Assembly (NCBI GenBank): GCA_963281155.1
Contig: CAUJLY010000006.1
Location: 10,230,001 to 10,294,000 of the forward strand
Length of the DNA: 64,000 bases
Direction of reading: 5' to 3'
DNA from: Rhabditophanes sp. KR3021
Taxonomy: Eukaryota; Nematoda; Chromadorea; Rhabditida; Alloionematidae
Of this stretch, positions 26,001 to 37,820 are shown one piece after another. Each line of letters begins with the position of its first letter. The first letter of the stretch is position 1. The notes beneath the pieces are model-generated. The model was not told the DNA's origin. It ran no database searches and saw only the letters and a list, made by a program, of their open reading frames with translations. The position numbers and the translations under genes were made by a program.

Positions 26001-29000
26001 GAAACAAGGTCAGCGGCAACTACATCTGAAACTCCAAATGGATCTACAATTGGTTCTGAATCATCAGGAGATGAAGCCACTACTTTGGCTCCTAAATCAG
26101 AGCCAGAAAAGGTAGCTTCAACTGTTAGTGAATCTTCTGGAGCTGAAATTAGTACTCAAGCCCCGAAATCTGAAACTACAAGTGGGGTAGATGAATCATC
26201 TGGTTCTGAAGTTAGTACACAATCACCAAAATCAGAAACGGAAGGCTCACCTACAATTGAATCGTCTGGTGTTGAAACTGCAACTCCAATTATTACCGAG
26301 TCTTCTGGAATCGAAAAAACAACAGTTTCTTCTAAACCAGAAGTAGAGGGTTCATCTACAATCACATCTGAATCTTCTGGTGGTGGGTTAAGTACTTTAA
26401 CACCTGGAGTAGAATCTTCTGGTGTCGAAGTAAGTACTTTAGCTCCAAAATCTGAATCTGAAGGACCATCTACAATTTCTATTGAATCTTCCGGTGCCGA
26501 AGTAAGTACCTTAGCTCCAAAATCTGAATCTGAAGGACCATCTACAATTGCTATTGAATCTTCCGGTGCCGAAGTAAGTACCTTAGCTCCAAGGACTGCA
26601 ACTGATGGTTCTGAACAAACAACGATTGAAGCTTCCGGAGTCGAAAGCACCTCAACTACCCTAGCCACAATTGTTTCTACTGAATCCGAGAGTAGCGGGA
26701 TGACTTCTGGTGATCTCAAAGAAATTACAAACGGCCAGAGCACTCCTATTTCCGAACAAACATCGACCGTTTCATCTATCGAGTCTTCAGGAGCTGGAAC
26801 AACAGTTTTAAGTACAGAAAAAAGTTCAGGCATTGAAAGTACAACTTTTAATTCAATTCCCGAGCTTGGTGAAGTAGGGTTAGAAATTTCTAAAAATACG
26901 GGTAAAAATGAGACTGCAGTTACAGACAATAAGGCCGAATCTTCAACGATTCCATCTTTGGAAGTAACTACGATTGCTGGTGATAAGGAAATCACTCAAT
27001 CAAGCGTTGGTAAAAGCGACGAAGGATTAGTCCGATCAACGGCACTGCCAATAATTGATGAAGAAAAGAAGATCGAGAATTTATTCCCAGAAGAGAATTT
27101 AGCAACAATTAAAGGTGATTATACAACTACTCCATCTTCAGTTACTGTTGCTGCTGAAAAAGCTACAACCGAGCCAGAATCTAGTTTTGACTTGATTACG
27201 ACATCTCCACCACAAACTCAGACTGTTAATTTGGAGAATATCGAAATTCCCAAATGAAACGGATATTGTTACAGAATCTTCTTCAATTGCTTCTACCACT
27301 GTACCTAAGAATGAAGTAAGTGAAGGTTCGGGTGATTCTGACTTAAAAACAACACCAAAATTAGTCGAAGCAAGCACTTTATTACCGGAAATTGAAAGTT
27401 CAGGAGATAAAGAATTAGTAATAACTAGCTTGCCACATGAAGTTACTACTATTTTGCCAGAAGCAGGGAAAACTGAGAATCCATTAGCCTCAGAATCAAA
27501 TACAACGTCAAGTGTCACCGAATCAAGCACTGGTTTGCCTGAAGCTGAAAGTTCCGGTGTTTCTGAACCAAAAACAACTCCAACTTTAGTTGAAACAACT
27601 ACTGCCTTGTCTGAAGATCAAAAAGCAACATCAGTGACTGGACAAGAAATGACTACATCTTTGCCGGAAATTGAGAAAACAGAAAGCTCCGGTGATTCTG
27701 AATCTAAGACTACTTTACAACCGATTGAATCTACTAGTTTGGGCCATGAAGTAACTACTGCTTTAGCTGACATTGAAAAAACTGAAGGTCCAGTGGTTTC
27801 TCAATCCAAAACAACTAATTTTGGTAATGAACAAACTACAGCTTTGCCAGAAGTTGAAAAAACAGAAAGCTCCGGCATCTCTGAATCCAAAACAACTAGT
27901 TCGACCAATGAACAAACTACTGCCTTGCCAGAATCAGGAAAATCCGAAAGTACGGGAGCTGGTGAGTCTGCTACAACTTCGACAGTAATTGAAGAAACTA
28001 CAGTTCTGCCTGAAATTGAAAAGACTGGAAGTCCAAGAGTAACTGAATCCAAAACAACTAGTTTAGGTAATGAACAAACTACTGCTCTACCAGAAACTGA
28101 AAGTTCGGGGGGCTTCTGATTCTAATTTAAATAAACAAACCACAGCTTTGCCAGAAGTTGAAAGTTCGGGGGCTTCTGACTCTAACTCAACTCCAAGTGT
28201 CTTTGAAACAACCACTTCAGCTGATTTAGAAAAAGCAACAGTTAAGCCATTGTCAAAAGAATCTACTGTCGCACCTGAAATAATTGAAAGCTCAGGAGAT
28301 CAAAAATCAACCAGCTTCTCTCCTCAAACAACCAGTTCACCTGCTGAAACGGCCGTTGTTACTGATTCGAACAAATCTACTAGTTTACCTGAAAGTGAAA
28401 AAGAAGAGGGATCGGGAGAAGGAAAAATTACTGATAACTTACAACACACTACAATTGTTCCTGCAACAGAGAAGCCCACATTGGAAAATAAGTCTGTAAC
28501 TGAGCAATCTCCGGGTAACGCAGAACCTAAAACAACTGCTGCCACTGATTCATCAACTGAAGGATTATCTAAAGTGACTTCTAATTTGCCAGAAAGTGAA
28601 AAGGTTGAAGGATCTGGAGTTACCGAGCCTTCTATAGTTAGCGATGGTTTGACAAAGACAACAATTGCACCCGAACTTGTTGCTGCAACCACCATTTCCG
28701 TAAAAGGTGTCCCAACTGTCGAAGCTACATCAACTAATGGACCTTCATCAACTGCTGCACATATTATTCCTGAAAATGAAGGATCTGGAGAAGATGTCAG
28801 CACAACTGAATTACCACATAATGAGTCAACTGTTGTTCCTGAAACCCCAAAAATTGAATCTTCTGGACAAGAGGAAAAGACTACTATTGCTCCAGTTGAA
28901 GGATCTGGCCAAGAAAGCAAATCCACAAGTCCATCAATCGGAATAACGGCTCAAACTACTTTGGAAGCTGAACTGAGTACTTTATCAAGTGTTCTTTCAA

Positions 29001-32000
29001 CTGCGGCTCCAAAAGAAGGACAAATTGAAGGCTCAGGAGATGGAGAATCCAAAACAACCAAAGAAAAAGTTGTCTCAACTGAATCTTCAATCCTAAATAC
29101 TTCTGTTTCGCCTGAAAACGAGAAAGTTGAAGGTTCCGGATCAGAAATTGTTTCTACCACATCCAAACCGGATGAAAAGATTCTGGTTGGAGATAAAGAA
29201 GCTAATCGTCCTACGGATGGAATAGTTGAATTAACCACTGTTTCTGGCTTGAATGTAGAAGCAACAACGCTCTCACAAAAACTTACTACACAAGATGTTG
29301 AAGATCTATTCCCAGTTGGTTTGGAAATTTCTCGTAATAAGAATATTAACAAAGGAACTCCAACCACTGTTTCTCAAGACTTAGAAGGTTCCGGAATTGA
29401 TAAAAATACAACTCCAACTGCTGCTTTGATTACTGCGGCTACAATTCAGCCAATCGAAGAAAACGCTAAGCAAACTACAACTGCTAATCTTGAAATTGAA
29501 GAAACTTCAGGAGATCATGAAGTTACAACTGCCTCTCCTACTAGTTCAGTCAACCCTGAAATAAAGGAAAGCTCCGGAGATTCGGAAGCGACAACATTAG
29601 CATCAGTTACTAGCTCACAACAAGCAAGTACTGGCAACCCTGAACTTAAGGAAAGCTCCGGTGATCATGAGGCTACAACTTTTACAGAACAATCTAGTAC
29701 TGGCAAGCCTCAAGCTAAGGAAAGTTCGGGAGATTTGGAAGCTACAACCTTAGTCGCTCCAGAGCAATCGAGCACTGGTAAACCTGAAATTAAGGAAAGC
29801 TCTGGTGATCATGAAGCTACAACCTTAGTCGTTACAGAGCAATCTAGCACTTCCGTAAGCCTGAAATTAAGGAAAGCTCTGGTGATCATGAAGCTACAAC
29901 CTTAGTCGTTACAGAGCAATCGAGCACTGGTAAGCCTGAAAGTAAGGAAAGCTCGGGTGATCATGAAGCTACAACCTTAGCCGCTACAGAACAATCTAGC
30001 ACTTCCGTACCTGAAATTAAGGAAAGTTCTGGTGATTTAAAATTAACAACTTTACCTTCAATTCCTGTTACAACTTCCATTCCAAGTACAGAGGAGTCTC
30101 TCGTTATTACCAGTTTACCAGAGATAAAAGAAAGTTCTGGAAATATTGAACTTACTACCTTAGCTCCGAATGCCGGAGAATCGATTATTAATACTGACAA
30201 GCCCGAAATAACTGAAAGCTCTGGAGATGCTCAATCATCGACTTTAAGCCCATTATCTTCTACTACTGAACCAACGCTAGTTATTACAAGTTTACCCGAA
30301 ATAAAAGAAAGTTCAGGAGGTGGGGAAACCACGACTTTATCTTCCGTATCTGTAACGACAACAGAAAGTAGTTTAATAATATCTTCAGATATGCCGTCAA
30401 AGGGTCCAATTGAAAGTGGTGGCTCAACTCCAAGTACTTTAGGACAAGAAACAACAAGTAATATCGTTCAAAGTACCGAATCGCCCGTCTTGCTCTCTAA
30501 ACCGTTGACAGATCTCAAAGGTGAATCTTCTGGAACATCCGAATCTACAACTTCTGCATCAGAAACAATGGAAGGATCAGGTGAAACAGAAAGAACCTCT
30601 CCAACAGCTACAGAGGAAGTTAAAACAAGTGTTGAGAATGCTGAACAAACCACGATTAATCCAAAAACTGGGGAAGAAAGCAAGTCGACAACCGAAGCTG
30701 TATCAGAAATTTCAACCAAAGGTCCGGAAGCTGTTAAGGATGATGGATCAAAGACCACGACAATTGGAGGAACTACTTTAGAAGAAACTGAAATGCATTC
30801 CAAAACTGCATCTCCTAAATCAACAATTCACCCAGAATCTGAAGCTATTGAAAGCTCAGGAGAAACGGATTTGCAAAGTACATCTGTTCCAATCGAATTG
30901 GCAACAAAATCGGCTCAAGATGTGACAACTGCCACTCCTAGCGAACTAGGAACCCAATTGCCTGAAAATGAGTCGACATCTGTTTTAACTGAGTTAGTGA
31001 CTAAACCAGCTAAAAATGAATCAACGGCTTTCCCTGAATCTGAAAAGGTTGAAAATTCAGAACCGACTACCAATGTACCTTCACAATTATCAACTAAACC
31101 AGCTCACACAGAATCTGAAAAGATTGAAGGTTCTGGGGCAACCGAATTAACTACAAATGTTCCATCCGAATTATCCAGCAAATCTGTTCAAGGTGAAAAT
31201 AATGAAAGTTCTGGAACAGCCGAATCAACTACAAATGTTCCATCAGATTTATCAACTAAAGCTGAAACAGAAAAGATTGAAAGTTCAGGGGAAACCGGGT
31301 TGACTGCACATGTGCCATCTGAATCGTCAACGTCTTCACCCGTTACCGAAAAGATAGAAGGTTCTCAAGGGACTGAATTAACTAGCAATGTACCATCTGA
31401 ATTATCAACATCTTTGCCAGTTACGGAGAAGATCGAAACGTCTGGAACCCATGAATCAACTACAACCCAATCTACCCACGGAGAATCTACTGCTTTACCA
31501 TCTACAGAGAAAATTGAAGGATCCGGAGGTATTGAATTAAGTACAATTGCTTCAATTTCCGAATCTACTGCATTACCAGTTACTGAAAAAGTCGAAGGAT
31601 CGGGAGGTGTTGAATTAAGCACAATTGGTTCAATTTCCGAATCTACTGCATTACCAGTTACTGAAAAAGTTGAAGGATCTGGTGACATTGAGCTAAGTAC
31701 AATTGCATCATCCAAAAGTAATTTAGAAAAAGAAGAACCATCGTCTACAACTGTTTCTGCTGAAAATACAATTTCACCTATTACTGTAGGAGATGCAAAA
31801 TCAGTTTTACAATCATCAACAACATCAACCCCTAAAAACAATACAAGCGAAGAATTCATTTCTGATGGAAAGGGAGAATTACCAGAAATGGGTTTAGAAA
31901 TTTCTAAAAATCACGGATTATTTAATCAAGTTGATATCAAAAAAGTAACCACCACTGCTTTACCTGAAATTAGTTTGAGTAAAGACGAAACCACAGTAGG

Positions 32001-35000
32001 CGTTCAAATCGATAATCAAAGTTCCTCTTCAACTGTCTCCCCAACATCGGAAAGTCCCTCACAAACAACCCAATCCAAATCAGAAGGATCTTCTATTAAT
32101 CCACTTGAAAGTTCAACGAGTTTACCTGAATCAACGACAGTTTCCTCTGAATCTATGATTGCTGGATCCACCAATATCCCACAATCAGCAAGTACTCAAT
32201 TAAAGGTATTGGAATCTTCAACGAATCATCCAACAACAGGCAAGTCAAAATTATTTGAGTCTTTAACCAACTTTTCAGGGTCGGAAACATCCAAATTGGG
32301 TGAAGTAACCACAAATGGGCCCGAATCATCAACTAAATTATCTGCAGAAGACACTTTCAAATCTACCTCATCTGAAAGTAATGAAAATGTCCTTAGAACA
32401 ACAACTGCCTCTGAATTCTTGTTCCCAGACGATGATACAATTGAAAAAATTCATGCAGACTCAAACAAGTCTACACAATCAAGTGACTTATCTTCAATTG
32501 CAACTACTCCATCAAGTATTGAAGAACAGACTAAAAAGTTTGAAACATTACCTTCGACTGTTATTACTCCTAATGAGGGCTCTGAATTTAGATCAACTTC
32601 AAGTCCACCAGACAGCTCAACTTTTGCTCCAGTTCAAGGTTCTGAATCTAGTTCCATATCTACACCAGCTCAAGGATCTGAATCTGGCTCAACATCTACT
32701 CCTTCCGAAACTTCAGTAGTCAGCTCAACTAGTACTTCAGCCCAAGGATCTGAATCCAGTTCAACTTCTGCCCCACCACAAGTCCCAACAACAACTTCAT
32801 TTGAAAGTTCAGGAATTAGCTCAACAAATGCCCCCCAAACGACGACATTGCCTCAATCTACCGTCGAAAAAGAGAATACTTCAAATACTACTCCTAATCC
32901 TACTGCCACCTCCTCAGAGACAGAGCAAACTACAATTGGCACAGAGCATGCTTCCTCTACAGGTCCAGAAATTGAATCAAATGCAAAATCAAGCACTGGA
33001 AATGGCTCACCTGCTTCTACAATTAGTCCAGAAGTTAATACTGAAGAAAACACTTCTGATATTTTCCATTCAACTGTCAAAACCATGTTTTCCATAAATG
33101 AAGAATCAAGTACTCAAAATCCTACACAACAATCTCCCTTACCATCTACTTCCATTCCAAAGGATGATTTCCTCTTCACAGTTGTTCCATTTAAAAGCCT
33201 TGAGAACAAAAAACAAAATAGCTTTGAAATGACAACCAAGGAAATAGAAAGTACAACGGCAATTGGTGCAACTACCAAATCTGAATTGGAAGGGAAGATT
33301 GAAGTAACTACTAATATTCCATCAGATTTAAACAAAGATGAGGCGACGACTTTGAAATCAGTCGAAACCACAGTTAATCCACAAGTTGGGCAAACTACTA
33401 GTAATAAATTGGAAGCTGAGCAAACCACAAGTAATAAATTGGAAGCTGAACTAACTACTAGTAATAAATTGGAAGTTGAACAAACCACAATTGGTAGTTC
33501 AGTGAGTGGGAAAGTTGAAAATGAGACAACAACCCCTTCTGACAACAAAAACACCACCAAGTCTTCTGAACAAATTGAAACGACGACAATCGGAGGAAAT
33601 GGTCAATCAGCACCTAATAATTCCTCTGAAGAATCTAAAACAACTGAAAAATCGTCAGAAGAAATGGAAACAACTACAGGTAAGCCCTCAGATGGCCTTC
33701 TTTCATCAACAATCGGATTAGCTACAACTCAGCAACCAGAGATAGTATCTACAATTGACTTTGCTTCTGTTCCATTAACTATTGGCGAAGAAGGATTTGA
33801 AGAAGATGAAAAAACAACTACTCCTCCAAGCGCAACAACTCAAACATCAATCGAGACGACGGTAGCTTCAGTTGAAGCATCAGCCAATCATTCAACAATT
33901 AAAATTGCGGAATCTGAGGATGATAGTGAAGAAAAGAGCACAACCTCGTCTAATGAATCAACAACGGCGGCTTCCTCAACTACCGAGTCATCTGAAAATA
34001 CAACTAATATTCCCGAGTCAGAATCAAATGAAAGTTTAGGAAAGAAATCTCAAACGACTGAAAAGAGTACTGGACCAGCATTTGTAATTGAAACTACAAC
34101 TGAAACCATTAAACAAAATCAGACATCAAGTATTCCTGAAAAATCGGAAGAAGAAATTGACTCTGGTTTAATTATGTTCAACAATACCATTTCATCCACA
34201 ACCCACAAAACTCCAGAAGAAGAGACTTTAGTTAGTGGGAAGCCAATTGGTAGTTTGGAAAGTTCAAATCAAAATAAATCTGAAGCTATCTTACCCACTA
34301 CAAATATTCCAAATGAAGAAGGGTCATCTACAAGTTCTAGTCATTTAGAAAACTCACCATCCCAACCAATTAATAAAAATACTAGCGAACAAGAACGAGG
34401 CACGATTTCATTAGAAACAACCACAATCGTTAGTTTGGAGCAATCTACGGTCCAATCAGAAACATCTTCAATTGTTAGTTCAGAACACACTACGACAATC
34501 AAAACAGAAGTTACAACTGTCGTGCCGAATGAAAACACCGCTGCATTTGTAGTTGAATTAGATACTACCGTTAATCCAACAACAATTGAAAGTCTTGAAT
34601 CATCAACCACCATGCCACAAAATAAAACACGGGAAAATGCTTTTAATAATGATGACACGAATAAAAGTACTGGAGGACTGGATGAAAAGTTACAGACTAC
34701 AACTGAAAGCTCAGAAACAACAGTCGATGGACAAAGCTTGGGTATTAAATTGACTACTGGAGGATTAAGTGAGAAGTTAGAAACTACAACTGAAAACTCA
34801 GGAACATCAGTTACTTCCAATATTGCTGAAACAACTACTTTAGGATCTAAATTAGTAACCATTGGATCTACTAATGCAGGAGTAGAAGTAACAACTATGG
34901 AATCCAAATTAGTCACCATTGGCTCTGAAACAGCTGCTAACGAAAATACAGGATCTCCAGTTCAAGTCACGACAATTGAAACAACTGCAACACCAATCAC

Positions 35001-37570
35001 AGGTGAAACTGTAGTTGAAGCTAATCCTAAAGGATTTGAAGATCAAACTACAACAGTCAAAATAGAAACCGAAGTCAAATTGAATGCGACTGAAGAATCA
35101 TCAAATGCTCAATCTACAAATTCTGTCCAATCAAGCACAGTTCCTTCCACAGATGAACAACATATCATTCCTGTCGTTATTGGAAATGTCCACAATGCTC
35201 ACATCAAAGACACTACATTAGAGCCATCTAACAACTTGACTACAATAAGTGGAGAACATTTAGAAAGCACCACTTTAGCTTCTGAAAGTAGCTCGTCAGC
35301 ATCACCTCCAGTAACAGACGCATCACAAAAGACTACAAGATTGGCTGGGGAATCTGAGAAATCAGAGAATGGTGAAATCAATGTTACAACATCTAATCCA
35401 ATTAGTGTAACACCCCAAAATGCTGACATTAGTTCAACAACTTCAAATGTAATTGCTCAAGAATCAGAAAATACTTCAAACGGTCAAATTATTGTAACAT
35501 CAACTGCATCAAGCACTCAACTGAATATTACAACTGCTGAACCAAACGCTGAAATAAATGTTACAACTACTGGGCCAAACGCTGAAATAGATGTTACAAC
35601 TACTGGACCAAACGCTGAAATGAATGTAACGACAATGTCGCCGCTTACTGAACACCAATCATCTACAGCATCATCTGTTTTAGTGCCTGAAATAGAACAC
35701 ATGGAAAATGCTACAAACCTAGGATCAGACAATGTTGAACATCCTATCTCAACTTCCGCCCCAGACACCAAAGAACTTGAAAGAACGACGTTTCAATCCA
35801 CAACAATCGCTCCACCCAAATCAACTGAGTTGCCAGTAGCTTCAGGAAGTAGTACCTCAATTTTACCTGTTGTCAGAGAGGAAACTTCAACTACTACACC
35901 TAATACTCACGGAGACGAACCTTTAATGACAAATGACCCAGAAAGTTTAGTCACCCAAAAAGTTGATACATTAGAAGGTGATGAAGTTCACACCGATTTT
36001 AATTACACGACTCAAGCTTCTCCAACAGACACCAACCTAAACACATCCTCCTCGATTGATGGAGTTGGCGAAATTAATCAGGTCGGAGACAAAAACTTTG
36101 CCTTCAACTTGCCGAAAACAGTCGGATCCGTGTCCCCTACTCCAACAACCACCAAAAAAGTACCCGAAGAAGATGAGTCTAATGAGACGAGTGGCGAACA
36201 TGGAAGTCTCGAAAATAGCGAAGAGCATACAGGTTTGGAATCTTCATTGGTTGCAGATGAAGTCCACATCAACCTGACCACGACAACTGAACCACCCGTG
36301 GCTGCTATTGCTGACCTTGTGCACACTCTTTCCAGAACCAATGACCTAGAATACTTGTTAAGAGGAGCTTCGAAACAATTAGTCGACGCCAGACTAGAAG
36401 GTACGTCTTTTTTGTAAATATCTCTCATTTGGCTTGTTTTATACTAACTATCTAACACCCTTTATTTGTTTAATTTAGCTCGTTGTGGCCATAATACTCT
36501 GTACTTTACTGCTCGTCCAATGAAAGACTTCTCTAAGCAATATGAAGTAATTGAAAGTGTCCAAAATTTATATGCTTGTCTCGAGGCCTGTTACGTGGCT
36601 GGATGTGCAAAAGCAGCCTTTGCTCCATACCCTCAACCAAAATGTTTGATGCATTTTGGATTGGGATCAAAATTAACTCATTCTTGTTCCTCTGCCTCTT
36701 TATATCAACTAACAAGCCAATGGCATTTTTCTAATCCAAGCGAGGTTTTAGAAATTACATGTTTACGTTGTAGTAATGGTATGTAATTACTATTCTTCTT
36801 ATTCATTGCACCCTATACTTGTGTTGTTATCTTTATTTTAATGGTGATGTATGTTCTTATTTTTAGGAGATGAAAAGGCTAAGGAAACACTTCAAATTGA
36901 AAATGTCTTGAATTTATTAGATGATTCTAAATTTAAAGGAATCCAACAACAATCCATGATGAGTGAAGTTTGCAAGGGAGCCGGTAGATTAGAATTCCAG
37001 GTCAAGTCAGTTAGTACATACCCAAGATTAAATATCACCCACGACGTCCCAGCTATGTCTCCAGCCGACTGTGCCATCAAATGTGCAGAGTCTAAGCATT
37101 GCGACTTAGCCGGATTTGTTCCATCGCCTCATAAGAAATCAGCTGGCCTGTGTTTATTGACCTCAGATGTTCATACCTGTGACTTCGAGGACAATGAACG
37201 TAAATTAGTTCCCCAACACCACTCTGAAGTTCCTTTCCTAATCCATTGTATTAGATGTTCGAAATGTAGATATAATTTAGAATCAGTTATTCCTGGAATT
37301 AGTGACGTCATTCCGTACGAAATTACTAAAGCTGTAGAAACAGTGGGAGAATGCGCAGATGAATGTGGAAAGATTAAGTGTACCGTTGCTCAATTTGATC
37401 CTAAGGCATCAATCGTAAGTTGTTTTTAATGCAATCAATCTTACTAGTTCCAATTTTAGTGCTCCATGACAATCCAGAAGTCTTTCAAAAGGGTTTGCCC
37501 AATCGAGAAAGCCGTACAGGTTGATGGTAATCTCCAAGTACGCATACATTGTGTGTCCTGCTCAAATTAA
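20029..37570 (+). CDS. Giant secreted PAN/apple-domain mucin, candidate proteoglycan
   Basis: Exons: 20029-20143, 21409-21822, 21937-22002, 22834-23172, one giant exon 23232-36400, 36479-36778, 36867-37414, 37460-37570. All introns are phase 1 except the last, which is phase 0. A signal peptide covers about residues 1-28. Four N-terminal and three C-terminal PAN/apple-like domains each end in a hallmark C-x-x-C (CIKC, CIRC, CLRC, CLTC, CLRC, CIRC, CVSC). Between them lie nearly 4,000 Ser/Thr/Glu/Pro-rich residues, expected to be heavily O-glycosylated, with roughly sixty acidic Ser-Gly sites (ESSGD, EGSGE and similar) of the glycosaminoglycan-attachment type. The giant exon is out of frame at four points (about 24966, 27252, 28107 and 29855); bridging them predicts about 5,018 aa. 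Likely role is a structural matrix protein of cuticle, eggshell or an apical lining (inference). I know no specific orthologue. It could be a damaged allele, but coding character is intact on both sides of each break. Confidence 0.85.
26412..26609 (+). repeat. 72-bp in-frame tandem repeat in the mucin core
   Basis: Three copies, the last partial, of a 72-bp unit starting at 26412, 26484 and 26556. Each encodes ESSGxEVSTLAP followed by KSESEGPSTI. Copies two and three are almost identical at the start, implying recent duplication. Each unit adds one Ser-Gly attachment-type site. Confidence 0.85.
29510..30030 (+). repeat. ESSGD-centred repeat array in the mucin core
   Basis: Repeats of roughly 63-75 bp encode KESSGDHEATT followed by a short Thr/Val/Glu/Gln/Ser spacer. 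Several copies are near-identical at the DNA level around 29740-30010. The break in reading frame at about 29855 lies inside this array, where a copy carrying ACTGGTAAGCCT is mixed with one carrying ACTTCCGTACCT. Confidence 0.8.
31501..31710 (+). repeat. 78-bp in-frame tandem repeat in the mucin core
   Basis: About three copies of a 78-bp unit (clear starts at 31579 and 31657), each encoding TEKVEGSGG then ELSTI and SISESTALPV. Each copy contributes an EGSG attachment-type motif. Confidence 0.85.
33391..33480 (+). repeat. 30-bp tandem repeat in the mucin core
   Basis: Three consecutive 30-bp units starting at 33391, 33421 and 33451 encode TTSNKLEAE with minor changes. A fourth, diverged start follows at 33481. 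Confidence 0.85.
35539..35634 (+). repeat. 33-bp tandem repeat in the mucin core
   Basis: Three 33-bp units starting at 35539, 35572 and 35605 encode PNAEINVTTTG-type peptides. Each carries an N-linked glycosylation sequon (NVT) or a close variant (DVT). Confidence 0.85.
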
Positions 37571-37820
37571 AAAATACTATATAATGATTTAAAAAAATTA
37601 ATGCGCGCAATTTGTATCAAAGCCACTACTATATTATATTTAGCTGAACTTTTAAATCATTCATATGCTAGATAGAATAAATTTATAAAATATGTTATAA
37701 CAACCATGTCAAGCACAGTCTTTTATTTTTGGATAAAAAATATCTATGTATGGGTTGAAGAGTTAATATAAAAGAGTTTAAAATATATGTCAATGTCATA
37801 TGTAGGTTTAATTGGGATGC
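37571..37820. other. Short convergent intergenic gap
   Basis: About 250 bp between the 3' ends of the giant PAN gene (+) and the next gene (-). An AATAAA at about 37676 could serve the plus-strand gene. Confidence 0.5.

Noticed and set aside
29850..29910. A 51-nt intron (GTAAGC...CTTAG) to explain frame break 4
   Set aside because: Donor and acceptor look acceptable, but the resulting phase does not restore the downstream frame, and the segment is itself a normal repeat unit.
23354..36428. Many long open frames antisense to, or in other frames of, the giant mucin exon
   Set aside because: They follow from the repeated Ser/Thr/Glu codon composition of the plus-strand frame and show only low-complexity Val/Ser/Asp text.
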